A stretch of DNA of 64,000 nt from Dermacentor variabilis (taxonomy: Eukaryota; Arthropoda; Arachnida; Ixodida; Ixodidae): the NCBI RefSeq assembly GCF_050947875.1, contig NW_027460390.1, forward strand, positions 992,001 to 1,056,000, read 5' to 3'. The position numbers and the translations under genes are program-made. The notes under the pieces are model-generated. The model had not been told where the DNA came from. It searched no databases and saw only the letters and a list, made by a program, of their open reading frames with translations. Position 1 is the stretch's first letter, and each line of letters starts with the position of its first letter. Below are positions 45,984-56,465 of this stretch, piece by piece.

Positions 45984-45994
45984 TGTTAAGGACA
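45984..45994 (+). repeat. Target site duplication, left (TGTTAAGGACA)
   Basis: Eleven bases identical to 51991-52001. Confidence 0.9.
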
Positions 45995-46520
45995 CCCCCG
46001 CAGGGGCGTCTGTGTCAGCAGGCGTTTGGTGTGTTGCGACACCACGTACCCGAGCACACGAGGGTTGGACCCTCCCGCGTGTAGCCGTGCGCGGCTCAGC
46101 CGTGTCCGGGGAAAGGGGGATCCTGGAGGTTGAGGCGATGCCGGGTGTTCGGACCTTTAAGGCCCCCCGGCGGAGGCAACACACCTCTTTGGCCTCTGCT
46201 TCACGTAGACGGCATCCCCGGACTGACCCACCCGGGGGAAATCGGCAGTCGCCTTTTCCTGTCTCTCACTTCGCACATCTTCGTCTTTCCCTCTCACTTT
46301 TAGTCTTTCCTGTCTTCTTTTTCTTCTGATAACTTCCAACATTCCTGGCGGCGAGGGTTAACCTGGTGTGCTATGACCTACCTTGGTTATAACATATGTG
46401 GTTATAGCGACGATGTACAGTTGGCATGGTAGGGTTTGCTTCACCGCATACCCTGCCGTGTCCCCTTGTTGGGCTCGGTGGTGGGTGACTGGCATCGTCG
46501 CTGAATACACAACACATTTC
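45995..46520 (+). promoter_or_regulatory. 5' UTR / internal promoter region of the I-type element
   Basis: About 526 bp of higher GC sequence at a full-length 5' end. Elements of this kind carry an internal promoter here. No specific box can be named from the sequence; the role is inferred from position. Confidence 0.4.
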
Positions 46521-47784
46521 ATGGGAACTTCCAACCCCTTCTGTACCGATCGTCCCTCTAAAAGGGGGCGCACCGATGCTACGTTTCAGTTTTTTTTTAA
46601 AAGGCACTCAGACTTTCCCTAAATTTCACGTTGTCCACAGTGACAAACCTGACAAGAAAGCAAGAACAATTTCACCATTCGTTGTCGCGAAGCATCTCGC
46701 AGAGACCATTGGAGGCAGCTATAAGATCACCAAGCTGGCCAGTGGGGACCTATTACTAGAACTAAAAGACAAAGCACAACACGACAAGCTAACAAAACTT
46801 GTACAACTTGGAGACATCCCTGTCAGTGTGACAGCACACCGAACCATGAATACGGCCAAAGGCGTAATCTCTGACATAGACTTGATGGACTTGACCGATG
46901 AAGAACTCCTGGAAGGATGGAAAGATGAAAACGTAATAAGTGTACAAAGAATAAAGATTAGACGTGACAACAAGGAACTGCCAACTAAGCACCTGATTAT
47001 TACCTTTGGCTCTAGCACACTACCAGAGACATTAGAAACTGGATATACCAAACTCAGAGTATGACCATACATCCCAAACCCTCGACGTTGTTTTAAATGC
47101 CAGAGGTTTGGTCATGCTTCCCAGAGCTGCCGAGGGCGGCTAACATGTGCAAAATGTGGCATCAATGACCACTCTGCAGATGACTGTAAGGCTGAGCCCC
47201 GTTGTAGTAATTGTAATGGTGGTCACCCAGCATATTCCCGATCATGCGCAGTCTGGCAGAAAGAAAAAGAAATAATTACAATAAAGGTAAAAGAAAACAT
47301 AACTTTCAGAGAAGCAAGGCAACGCATCTCACAAACATTTACACAGACCGCGTCTTTCGCCGAAGTGGTACGTCGGGGGGCAGTACCACAACGGCACTTG
47401 GCGGACGCCAGCACCACGCGTAGCGAGCGTGCGGCAACGCCACCCGCCCCCACGGTGGGAGCAGCGAAGGCTGCCCTACCTCTCCCGTATTTGTCCACAG
47501 TTGAGGCCTCCGCTAGTGCTGGCACCAGTCAGTCCAGCTCAGAGGTCAAGACTAGCCCACCAACCACCAGGACGGTGGGCTCCAAGGCCTTGTCTTCTGA
47601 GACAAGGCTTTCACGGAAAACACACCGCTCGCAAGAGCGGCTGTCCAGTGCCTCTCAAGAGGCCATGGACACAACACCGAGTCAGAAGGCGCAGTTGACG
47701 CCTAAGGAGCGGCGCGATTTTGCCGATCGCTCCAAAAAAGACAAAACTCCAATTACAGGGCCCCAAAAGGGCAACATAAGCTAA
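46521..47784 (+). pseudogene. I-type element ORF1 (Gag-like), two lesions
   Basis: The nucleic-acid-binding protein that packages element RNA. It starts at ATG 46521 (MGTSNPFCTDRPSKRGRTDA). A frame change falls in a run of nine T at 46590-46598; after it the frame continues FPKFHVVHSDKPDKKARTIS and LLLELKDKAQHDKLTKLVQL. A TGA stop sits at 47062-47064, just before three CCHC-type zinc knuckles (CFKCQRFGHASQSC, CAKCGINDHSADDC, CSNCNGGHPAYSRSC; 47092-47250). The remaining tail is Ser/Thr/Ala-rich, open to TAA at 47784. The length of about 420 codons is normal for such ORF1 proteins. The T-run indel may be a sequencing error; the TGA is a single-base change away from CGA. As read, the product would be truncated without knuckles. 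Confidence 0.85.
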
Positions 47785-47829
47785 ACCAAGTTCATTCTCT
47801 TTGACACATAGCACAACATTTATTTTAAT

Positions 47830-50800
47830 ATGGATACACTGATTATTCAGTGGAATATCAGAGGCCTGCTCTGCAACCTCGATGATATCCAAGAACTCCT
47901 TAATCAACTAACTCCTAAAGTGCTGTGTGTCCAAGAGACTCATTTGAAATCTAAACACAAACACTTCCTACGTCAGTATGTTATTTTTCGGAAGGATCGC
48001 GATGATGCCCTCGCATCATCCGGCGGCGTAGCCATCATAGCTGACAAATCTTTAGCCTGTCAACACTTACAGCTACAAACAACCCTTGAGGCAGTGGCCA
48101 TTCGAGCTGTACTGTTAAATAAGCTGATAACCATCTGCTCCCTATATATACCGCCGCATTTTCAGCTCCACAAACAAGAATTCCAAACACTAATAGATCA
48201 GTTGCCTGAACCATATCTTGTGCTTGGAGATTTAAATGCGCACAGCAACCTATGGGGCGACTCGCGCTGCGACGCGAGAGGTCGCTTGATTGAACAGTTC
48301 CTTTTTTCTTCAGGTGCATGTCTTTTGAATGGGAAGGAGCCCACGTATTATAACATGGCAAACAAAACATACTCCTCAATAGATCTTAGCATAGCATCTC
48401 CTACTCTTCTACCTTACTTTCAATGGAAAGTTATTAAAAACCCATATGGGAGTGATCATTTCCCTGTAGTTCTAAGCACACCTATCGCTGATGAATGCCT
48501 TCCACAATTACCTCGCTGGAGAACTGACTCGGCTGACTGGGAAACGTTCAAAAAGCTTGCTTGTTTATCCTGGGACGACATGTGTGCTTTAAGCATAGAC
48601 GCTGCGGTTGAATATTTTACGGCTTTTCTCCTTGACACCTCCTTCAAATGTATTCCTGTAACAAGTGGATTCTCCACAAAACGCCGTCTTCCATGGTGGA
48701 ACGAGGAGTGTCGAAAAGCACGAAAGAAGCAAAACAAGGCATGGGGTTTACTTCGGGATTCTCCGACAGCAGAAAATCTAGTCGATTTCAAGCAGGTCAA
48801 ATCCCAGGGTCGAAGAACGCGGCGACAAGCTAGAAGAGAGAGTTGGAGAAAGTATATATCAGGCATTAACTCCTACACTGACGAAACAAAGGTTTGGAAT
48901 AGAGTTAATAGAATAAAGGGTCGACAGTCTTACTCTCTGCCTTTAGTGAATACTCAAGGCGACAGCATGGAAGATCAGGCGAACTTTCTTGGCGCACATT
49001 TCGAACAGATATCTAGCTCGTCGCACTACTCTGAAACATTCCAAAGGTACAAAAGGCAAATAGAAGGACAACCATTAGAAAGGAAAAGCACACAATACGA
49101 GGCATACAATAGACCCTTTTGCATGGCAGAGCTTCAGGCAGCCCTAAACAGCTGCAGCCAATCTGCCCCCGGATCTGACCGCATCCTATATGAAATGCTT
49201 AAACACCTGCCGCCTGAAACACAAAAAACCCTTCTTTGTCTCTACAATTCTATATGGTCGTCCGGCCGCATTCCCTCTGCTTGGAAAGAGGCCATCATAA
49301 TTCCTATATTGAAACAGGGTAAGGACCCTTCTTTGGCAAATAGTTATAGGCCTATAGCATTGACGAGCTGCTTATGTAAAGTTTTTGAAAAGATGGTAAA
49401 CAGTCGCCTGGTACATTATCTAGAAATTAACAAGAAATTAGATCAATATCAATGTGGCTTTAGAGAAGGCAGATCAACGACAGATCAGCTTGTACGCATG
49501 GAAATGTATATCAGGGAAGCGTTTGTCCACAAACAGCTTGTGTTGTCCGTGTTTCTTGACATGGAGAAGGCGTATGATACCACGTGGCGCTTCGGGATCC
49601 TTCGGGATCTTTCTGCAATGGGCATTCGCGGCAACCTGCTGAGAATAATTGAAAGCTATCTCTCTAACAGGACATTTCGCGTTAGAGTTGGCAACGTGCA
49701 ATCTCGACCATTCATACAGGAGACAGGCGTACCGCAGGGTGGAGTACTGAGCTGTACGTTATTTATTGTTAAAATGAATTCCCTCCACACCGTATTACCT
49801 CGCACACTCTTCTATTCCGTCTATGTGGACGACGTACAGATAGGGTTCAGGTCATGCAATCTTAGCATTTGCGAGAGGCAGCTACAACTTGGCTTGAATA
49901 GATTCTCAAGGTGGGCGGACGAGAATGGTTTCAAATTGAACCCCCAAAAGAGCACATGTGTCCTGTTTTCTAACAAGAGAAGTGTACTACCACAACCCGA
50001 TATTAACCTTAATGGAGAAAGACTAACTGTTAGCCCTGAACACAAATTCTTAGGTGTTATCCTGGACACAAAGCTTAACCTCGTCCCCCAAAAATATCTT
50101 AAAGAAAAATGCCTCAAGACCATGAACCTCCTCAAGCTGCTCTCTCGAACAATCTGGGGCAGTGACAGGAAGTGTCTGCTAAGCCTGTATAAGAGTCTTG
50201 TACAATCACGCCTCGATTACGGAGCCGTGGTGTACCACTCCGCAACTGAGAGTGCGCTAAAGATTCTCGATCCAGTCCACAACCTCGGTATACGACTGGC
50301 AACAGGCGCCTTTAGAACTAGCCCTGTTGAAAGTTTGTACGTCGAGGCCAACAAATGGTCCTTACATCTACACAGAACTTTCTTAAGTTTTTCATACTAC
50401 ACTAAGGTAAAATCAGACACCAAGCATCCATGTCATTCCATTGTTAGCGACCTGTCCGCTGCCAGACTTTACAGTAACCGCCCACGTATTAGAACTCCTT
50501 TGAGCCTACGTTTGGAAGCAATGGCAGAAGAAACAAACATCCATCTCCCAGAAAATATCTTAATGCCTCCCACTCGCCTTCCACCGCCTTGGGAATGGCA
50601 GACCATGGAGTGCGATATCTCTTTTGTTGCAATAACGAAACATGCACCTGAGGCACATATACTATCACACTTCCTCGAACTCCAAGCGCAGTACTGCTGT
50701 GCCGAGTATTATACAGATGCCTCTAAATCATCTGCTGGTGTCGCGTATGCAGCTCTTGGGCCAGTTTTTTCCACCTCCGGTACTCTAAATCCTAACACAA

Positions 50801-51549
50801 GTATTTTTACGGCTGAAGCGTACGCAGTACTCTCAGCCGTAAAGCACATCAGAAAAACAAATCTGAATAAGGCCATCATTTTCACAGATTCATTAAGCGT
50901 AATAAGGGCCTTAATTAGTTTTCGAAAACATAAGAACCCTATTTTTAATGAACTATACACACAACTATGCCTAGCATTAATGTACAACCAGAACATCATC
51001 CTATGTTGGGTACCTGGCCATAGGGGCATAAAAGGCAATGTAGCTGCTGACGAAAGTGCAACGTCAGTCACGTTTAATGAAACGGATATGAATAAACCTA
51101 TATCAGCAAAAGAACTTAAGCCCTTCTTACGCAACAAACTGAGGAAGTACTGGCAGGACCAATGGGATAATGCAGTATTGAATAAGCTACACGTTATCAA
51201 GCCAAAATTAGGGAACTGGATAACTGAAAAAACAACAAGACATAAGGAAGTGCTTCTGTGTAGATTAAGAATAGGACATACGTACGCCACTCACTCCTAC
51301 CTTTTGACGGGAAGCGAACCACCGACATGTAGCAAATGTGGCAACAGGCTTACAGTTATTCATGTTCTTATCCAATGCACTGAAATAGAGGCAGAAAGAA
51401 AAAAGCACTTTCCCTCTGCTTATATCCAACACATACCGTTACATCCAGCATTTTTTCTTAGCAATGAACCCCTTTTTACTTTTCAATCACTATTCAACTT
51501 TTTATTTGAAACTGACACCCTAAATGTGATTTGGCCAGGCTACTTGTAG
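47830..51549 (+). CDS. I-type element ORF2: endonuclease - reverse transcriptase - RNase H
   Basis: 1239 codons, uninterrupted. Residues 1-215 are an APE-type endonuclease: TLIIQWNIRGLLCNLDDI, VLCVQETHLKSK, LVLGDLNAHSNLWGD, and SDHFPVV. Residues about 430-730 are reverse transcriptase: SYRPIALTSCLCKVFEKMVN, LDMEKAYDTTW (motif A), GVPQGGVLSCTLF (motif B), and YVDD at residues 665-668. Residues about 958-1090 are RNase H with catalytic positions D963 (YYTDAS), E996 (TAEAYAV), D1020 (FTDSLSV) and D1074 (GNVAADES). Near residue 1167 is a zinc-type motif CSKCGNRLTVIHVLIQC. All key residues are present. It makes target-primed reverse transcription of its own RNA. Start chosen at the first ATG, 46 bases after ORF1 ends, so translation probably reinitiates. 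Confidence 0.95.
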   Translation: MDTLIIQWNIRGLLCNLDDIQELLNQLTPKVLCVQETHLKSKHKHFLRQYVIFRKDRDDALASSGGVAIIADKSLACQHLQLQTTLEAVAIRAVLLNKLITICSLYIPPHFQLHKQEFQTLIDQLPEPYLVLGDLNAHSNLWGDSRCDARGRLIEQFLFSSGACLLNGKEPTYYNMANKTYSSIDLSIASPTLLPYFQWKVIKNPYGSDHFPVVLSTPIADECLPQLPRWRTDSADWETFKKLACLSWDDMCALSIDAAVEYFTAFLLDTSFKCIPVTSGFSTKRRLPWWNEECRKARKKQNKAWGLLRDSPTAENLVDFKQVKSQGRRTRRQARRESWRKYISGINSYTDETKVWNRVNRIKGRQSYSLPLVNTQGDSMEDQANFLGAHFEQISSSSHYSETFQRYKRQIEGQPLERKSTQYEAYNRPFCMAELQAALNSCSQSAPGSDRILYEMLKHLPPETQKTLLCLYNSIWSSGRIPSAWKEAIIIPILKQGKDPSLANSYRPIALTSCLCKVFEKMVNSRLVHYLEINKKLDQYQCGFREGRSTTDQLVRMEMYIREAFVHKQLVLSVFLDMEKAYDTTWRFGILRDLSAMGIRGNLLRIIESYLSNRTFRVRVGNVQSRPFIQETGVPQGGVLSCTLFIVKMNSLHTVLPRTLFYSVYVDDVQIGFRSCNLSICERQLQLGLNRFSRWADENGFKLNPQKSTCVLFSNKRSVLPQPDINLNGERLTVSPEHKFLGVILDTKLNLVPQKYLKEKCLKTMNLLKLLSRTIWGSDRKCLLSLYKSLVQSRLDYGAVVYHSATESALKILDPVHNLGIRLATGAFRTSPVESLYVEANKWSLHLHRTFLSFSYYTKVKSDTKHPCHSIVSDLSAARLYSNRPRIRTPLSLRLEAMAEETNIHLPENILMPPTRLPPPWEWQTMECDISFVAITKHAPEAHILSHFLELQAQYCCAEYYTDASKSSAGVAYAALGPVFSTSGTLNPNTSIFTAEAYAVLSAVKHIRKTNLNKAIIFTDSLSVIRALISFRKHKNPIFNELYTQLCLALMYNQNIILCWVPGHRGIKGNVAADESATSVTFNETDMNKPISAKELKPFLRNKLRKYWQDQWDNAVLNKLHVIKPKLGNWITEKTTRHKEVLLCRLRIGHTYATHSYLLTGSEPPTCSKCGNRLTVIHVLIQCTEIEAERKKHFPSAYIQHIPLHPAFFLSNEPLFTFQSLFNFLFETDTLNVIWPGYL

Positions 51550-51990
51550 CGCGGCCTCCACCTGGAGGTCGTAGCTGCAATGAAAACATTTTCTAGAGCA
51601 CCTGCCTCCCAGCCCTTGCTTTCAAGGCTTTGCTGAGGCACTAGTGCTACAGATTTTACATAATGTACTGACCATCCCCATCTTGTGAAACATCTATTGT
51701 CATCGCAGAAACGATCAATGACAGTCATTTTTTATATTATGTATATACTTGTATTTTACGCACTTTAGAGCAAATAAATTTTAGGCCCTTTTACAGCCAC
51801 ATCGCACCACATGCATATACTGCGCTTTTTAGCGAATATTTTAGGCCACTATAGAGCCGTGTTTCATTACTCCCCGCAATTAACACCCATATATCATTCA
51901 GAAGTACAGACCATCGACTTGGCGCTCTTTGGTCACATCTGGCCCTTGCGCCAAAAAACCCTACTAATCAATCAATCAATCAATCAATCA
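51550..51990 (+). repeat. 3' UTR and (AATC)n tail of the I-type element
   Basis: About 415 bp of 3' UTR with AAATAAATTTTAGG near 51771, then five to six AATC units at 51966-51990. I-group elements commonly end in short tandem repeats instead of poly(A). Confidence 0.85.
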
Positions 51991-52001
51991 TGTTAAGGAC
52001 A
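51991..52001 (+). repeat. Target site duplication, right (TGTTAAGGACA)
   Basis: Identical to 45984-45994. Confidence 0.9.
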
Positions 52002-52942
52002 GATAATTGGAAGAGGCCCACTCATGCTCGGTGGCATGTGTGCGTTTCAATAGTTTTGTGCTGTACTTCTTTGTCCTGGAGGTGCATCACACGTATTGGT
52101 GGTGGGATACACTCGCAGAACTTTACATGATATCGGAAAAGAAGTACTTTCAAGGTTTCATTTCAAGTTATCTTGAAATTCCCCAGGCATTCAGAAGTTG
52201 TGCAAGGAGAAAGAGTATGCAATTTGCAGCGTGTGTAATTGCGACATTCAATTTCTCTTGCTGGTTGGCAGTATATCTTGTTTCATCTGAATATGAGGAA
52301 ACACAAGGACGGTGCCAAAGTTCTCGAGAGTTATGAAAAGTTGGTTGGTTTTCTTTTTCTTCTTCCTTAGAGGCAGATCATCCTGCAACTAAGGCTGAGT
52401 GTTTCTCCACAGCGTTCCTTATATAGGACATAATAATTCCGTTCGCTGCAACCAACCAAGCTGGCGATCGATCTGCTCCAGAAATATCTCCAGGATCCAA
52501 AGAAACACAAAACTACGCATGTGACCACACTAAGACTGCCACATTTGTGAAAGTAATGGTCAACCAAGTTACAAGCGATGTTGTCAGATTTCTCCAAACT
52601 ATTCTGTTTTCTATGGGGGTGTATAGTAGCAATGATACTCGCAGCGATGTCAGACTTTCCGATGGTTGTGATGTTTCCCAACAGGATTGTTTGCACAACC
52701 CTGTTTGTGATGCCTGTTTTGGAACTTGACTCATCTTTGCATTCTCCTACCATTTCTGCAGTGTGTGCTTATATAAGGTTTGTTTTTGGTTGAGACAGTT
52801 TTGAATAGAGAGTTCAATATTTTGTACAATGATTTGACCTTTTGTATATTTCATCTAATTTTACTAATATTTGGCTGTGATCCTAGTATACAAAAGATTT
52901 TGGCATTGGCAGGTATGTTTTTCGTGTCGTGTGGCAACTATG
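52002..52942. other. Intron, nothing recognised
   Basis: Continues the repeat interrupted by the I-type element. Overlapping frames at 52.37-52.79 kb on both strands have no support. Confidence 0.45.
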
Positions 52943-52944
52943 TA

Positions 52945-54050
52945 CATTAAACCTCGATATAACGAATTTCAATATTACGAATTTCTCGATATAACGAATA
53001 TTAACTTTTCATAACCTCTTGTCCAAAGAACACCATGTGTTTAGAACCTCAAAATAATGAAGTGTGTTTGTGTGCGACTTAAATATAACGAAATTTCACT
53101 GCCACCGCAAAGGAATGCCGAGACAATAATAAATGGAAACTTCACTGACGCAGATGGTCAAATGATTGAATTACCAGTGGCTGCTTGCAAACGCACCTCT
53201 CAAATCGCGTGACAAGTGACTGCCGATGTGGAGCCGCATCATGTTCCGTATAAAGTCCAAGTGTGATAAGGTCCTCCTGCGCACTGTGTGCTTTAGGTGC
53301 GAGTGAAAGTGTGCGACGGTGAGACAAGAAAGATGCTGGCTTCACGAGTGATGCCTTGCCTCACGAGCCGAGGGAAATAGGGGGAGGGGAGTGAGCTCAT
53401 GATATCGCGATCGAACTCGCGCGACGGGGGCAGGGAGGAGTGAGGAGTAAGTTGGCGCGCGTCTTGGTTGTGGCTGCGCATGGCTGTAAGCATGGCTGAG
53501 CGCATACGTAGCCGCGCACTCTGCTTTAGAGGTAATCTACTGCGTCTGCAAAGAAGCGTGTAGAGACGGCAGGGCACCTTGTAAGCAGTCTTCCCGCATG
53601 TTTGGTATTGGAGATTGTGTAATCTCGAGCTTCGGTGACCCTTGGAGCGAGAGGCAGATGAAGCATTCGCTCCTCGCTGCTGGTGCTTTTCCTGATAGCT
53701 TTGTCCCAGTGCGGGCGAGGCTATCAGCCACAGGGGCGGAGTGTACACGAAAGCATGGCTGACTTCGTTTAATTCGCACAGCCGATGTGAAGATATCATT
53801 GACGTAGGTGGTATGAAACAGTATCATTCGTTGCCGACCCCCAATTTACCAAATGAATTGTTTTTTCATTCAAATTTGCTTTTTTCGATTGCCCGATAAT
53901 TAGGAAAATTCTGCGGGCCCTTTCCGTGTAAGAAAAATTGATTGACAAAGGTACTTATTTGCGTAAAAGGCAGAATTTCAATACAGCAAAATTTCGTTAT
54001 AACGAAGCAAACTGACGATTTTACCGGCTTTGTTATATCGAGGCTTAATT
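52945..54050 (-). mobile_element. Pogo-type MITE, complete
   Basis: The ends CATTAAACCTCGATATAACG (52945) and TTATATCGAGGCTTAATT (ending 54050) are inverted repeats, both flanked by TA. Subterminal TCGATATAACGAA is repeated on the left. The interior matches the split copy at 21.8-24.75 kb in opposite orientation (for example TGAAGCATTCGCTCC and CGATTGCCCGATAATTAGG). The open frames inside (168 and 96 codons, minus strand) lack pogo transposase motifs, so the copy is non-autonomous. Confidence 0.8.
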
Positions 54051-55176
54051 TAATTGCAATATCAAATCATGGCGCTTCCTGTTCTAGACTTGAGGGAATG
54101 GACATGCTGCCACACTCATTCGTACAGGAAATAGCCAGTCTGTCAGATACCTACATAGCTACACAGTAAGGAATTTTTGAGTAGGAGATAGCTTTTGCTC
54201 TCATTGTCATAGTTGGCGGGTTTTTTTTAAATTCCTGCTTTAGATGCTTGCTGCCCATGATAACATGGCACATCACCTGTATGGCAAAGGCACATGATGC
54301 CCCACTGGTCACACATGCCTTTATCTTTTTGCCATCAAGAAGGCAGAATCTGCCAGCATAACCATGCTAAGACAGTCTTCTGTGGCCTCTCGGCTATGAT
54401 GCTATATTAAGTTTATTATTTACATAAGTGTATTTTGCAAAAGTGTTTGAAGGCTATGTTGTTCATGTTGACACAGTACTCATGTCTTGTCCTTCCTTGG
54501 CTCAGTCTGTTTTCACACTGTTTCTTCACTTCCTAGGGTACATTTTGTTCATTTTCTGGGCACTACTTTTTCTTAACTCTCCAAGTGAGTCTTGTATTTG
54601 CTTTTAACTTATTGCTTTTGGGGCCATTTGATGTTGCTATTTTTGTGTTAATTCCACCAAACACTACCTAAATGAAACATTATTATTTCGTCCTAAGAAC
54701 TTACACAGGCTGGGCACTTTATGGTAGCATGTTTACAAAAGTAACACTGTATTTGACAGGCAGAACATCGCCTTTTTGTCTGTGGTGTTTGACTTGAAAA
54801 AGTACCATTAATTAAGCTGTGAATAGAGGTGGATAATATGGCCAAACATATTGTTGCCTCTAGATAGTGTTTGCTTTTGAATACTAACTTCAACCATTGC
54901 TACCAGGCTGCATGTCTAAAGATGGAACCACATGTAATCATTTCTGCGATCCATTGGACTTCTTGATGGTCTAGACAGCTGCGTTGCAAGCTACCATGTC
55001 TGCACAAAACAGCTGTTCACGGGCAAGTGTCTTGTTACATATACAAGTAGTGACATACTTTGCTAGCTGTTTGATATCACAATGATTGCATTTTATTTTC
55101 AGCTAATTGCATTGCTAGTCCATGTGACAGTAACATGCTTTTTAACATTGCATGCTCAAATGCCATTGCTTCGCAG
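54051..55176. other. Intron, nothing recognised
   Basis: AT-rich; no repeats noted. Confidence 0.5.
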
Positions 55177-55263
55177 TTCTGCGAGTGGATGGAGCTACTC
55201 GAATTGCCCGAAGGCCTGGAGGTGCATCTTAGTAACTCACAGGTAGCACTTAAGCCTTTGGTG
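55177..55263 (+). CDS. Host gene exon I
   Basis: Acceptor AATGCCATTGCTTCGCAG; donor CCTTTGGTG/GTGAGTG, strong. Phase 0 at both ends, 29 codons: FCEWMELLELPEGLEVHLSN, then SQVALKPLV. An alternative donor at 55242 (CACAG/GTAGCA), weaker but also phase 0, would drop seven codons, so both forms would stay in frame. The phase 0 start fits exon H and the phase 0 end fits exon J. The short acidic-hydrophobic piece reads like one repeat helix plus a turn. Confidence 0.7.
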
Positions 55264-55654
55264 GTGAGTGAAAAAGCAGTTGACTCTTGCTCAAATTTTT
55301 TGTAGTCTTTGGCTGCCTTTATATGTGGAAATTTTCAGAGTATGCATGAGTTTACTTTCACTGAGGCCTTATAAAAACAAGGGGGGAGGGGGATGATATT
55401 CATACTTTCGCTGTAATGTGGTAGTCTGCAACTTGAAAGAACATGTGGTGGTTGAGAGTTCAGCAAACAGAGGTCAACCTCAAGTTAATTCATGCACAAA
55501 CAGTAAGGTAAAAGGCCACCAAGCACTTTAGGTAAACTTAAGAAATATCTAAACAGGTGAGACCTTTCATTGAGCTGAGCAAATTCTGATTGGAGGACAT
55601 GTAATCTACAACACTGCCAATTTTGAATTTGACAAGTATTTGCTGTGTTGACTT
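55264..55654. other. Intron, nothing recognised
   Basis: G-rich AGGGGGGAGGGGGAT near 55380; otherwise plain. Confidence 0.5.
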
Positions 55655-55895
55655 GCTGTGGTTGCTTCGTAGCTATGGCATTACGCTGCTCATCATGAAG
55701 ATGCAGTTTCAATTCCAGCCTGTGGTGGCCACCTTGTGATGGGGGCTGAATGCAAAAACATTCATGTAGTACTGTGCTTTTAGTGTATGTTCAGTGAAAC
55801 CCCAGGTGGTTTAAACAAACCTGAAGTGCTCCACTATGGTGTCCTTCATAACCCACTGTACAGTTTGGGAGGTTATACCCCTGACACATGGGCAC
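55655..55895 (+). mobile_element. tRNA-derived SINE (family 1), diverged
   Basis: Head TGTGGTTGCTTCGTAGC and B-box-like AGTTTCAATTCCAGCC, then GGCTGAATGCAAAAACATTC, GAAACCCCAGGTGG, AAGTGCTCCACTATGGTG and TTCATAACCCACTGT. Confidence 0.75.
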
Positions 55896-56224
55896 TCCAA
55901 AGACATTTGGACTAGGGGACACATACAGTAAAGGTGTGTGCTTATGTGGGGTGACACACAACAAAGGAGTAGTTCTTTTTAGGTAAGGCTTCCTTGTGGA
56001 AAGAAAAATATCAGAACTCCAGGGGTGGGACTGCTGCACCAATTGCGCCATTTTGATACAAACACAAACTCCTGCGCCAAGCTGCACCAAACACAGCAAA
56101 TTGACCGAAATTGCGCCATGCTATACCAGAATGACTTCGGCATGCCTGCTCCGGCAGTGGCCGCGAACAGTGAGTGGATGCGTTCTCCGAAAAAGAGTGC
56201 AGTCATTCACATTCCACACACTGT
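55896..56224. other. Intron, nothing firm
   Basis: Open frames on both strands of up to 149 codons; no motif and no phase-compatible exon. Confidence 0.4.
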
Positions 56225-56465
56225 CCTTCCGGTGCCTTGCGCACAACAGAAGATGGCCCGCTTCCTCCCCGCCTTCCTCCTTTGTGTGCACGAGATTTAG
56301 CCACCATCGTCAGCTCATCCTGGTACGCTTTCAGTTGCACGTACAGCATACGCGCGGCAATGATGTCATCGCCCTTGGACTTTATACGGAGCATCACAGC
56401 GGCACCAACACTGCTGGCATAAATGTGTATGGAGTATCCATATAATTGCTATCGCAATAATAAAC
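56225..56465 (-). mobile_element. MITE-like repeat fragment
   Basis: Inverted copy of 29510-29700: CTTTATACGGAGCATCACAG, ATATAATTGCTATCGCAATA and AGTTGCACGTACAGCATACG correspond to words there. Confidence 0.6.

Larger units (their letters stand above)
45995..51990 (+). mobile_element. Full-length I-type non-LTR retrotransposon
   Basis: 5,996 bp between perfect 11-bp target duplications. Layout: GC-rich 5' UTR (from CCCCCGCAGGGGCGTCTGTG), ORF1 with Gag-like zinc knuckles (46521-47784, two lesions), ORF2 (47830-51549, intact) with endonuclease, reverse transcriptase and RNase H, 3' UTR, and an (AATC)n tail. An RNase H domain after reverse transcriptase is the mark of the I group (with R1, LOA and others). 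Full length plus an exact duplication plus an open ORF2 argue for a recent insertion. Confidence 0.92.

Noticed and set aside
50709..51290. 193-codon minus-strand frame
   Set aside because: Antisense to the RNase H region of the I-type ORF2.
53293..53799. 168-codon minus-strand frame in the pogo-type MITE
   Set aside because: No transposase motifs; the copy is non-autonomous and the frame is broken in the 21.8-24.75 kb copy.
55996..56445. 149-codon + strand frame
   Set aside because: Runs across unrelated repeat pieces with mirrored frames on the minus strand.
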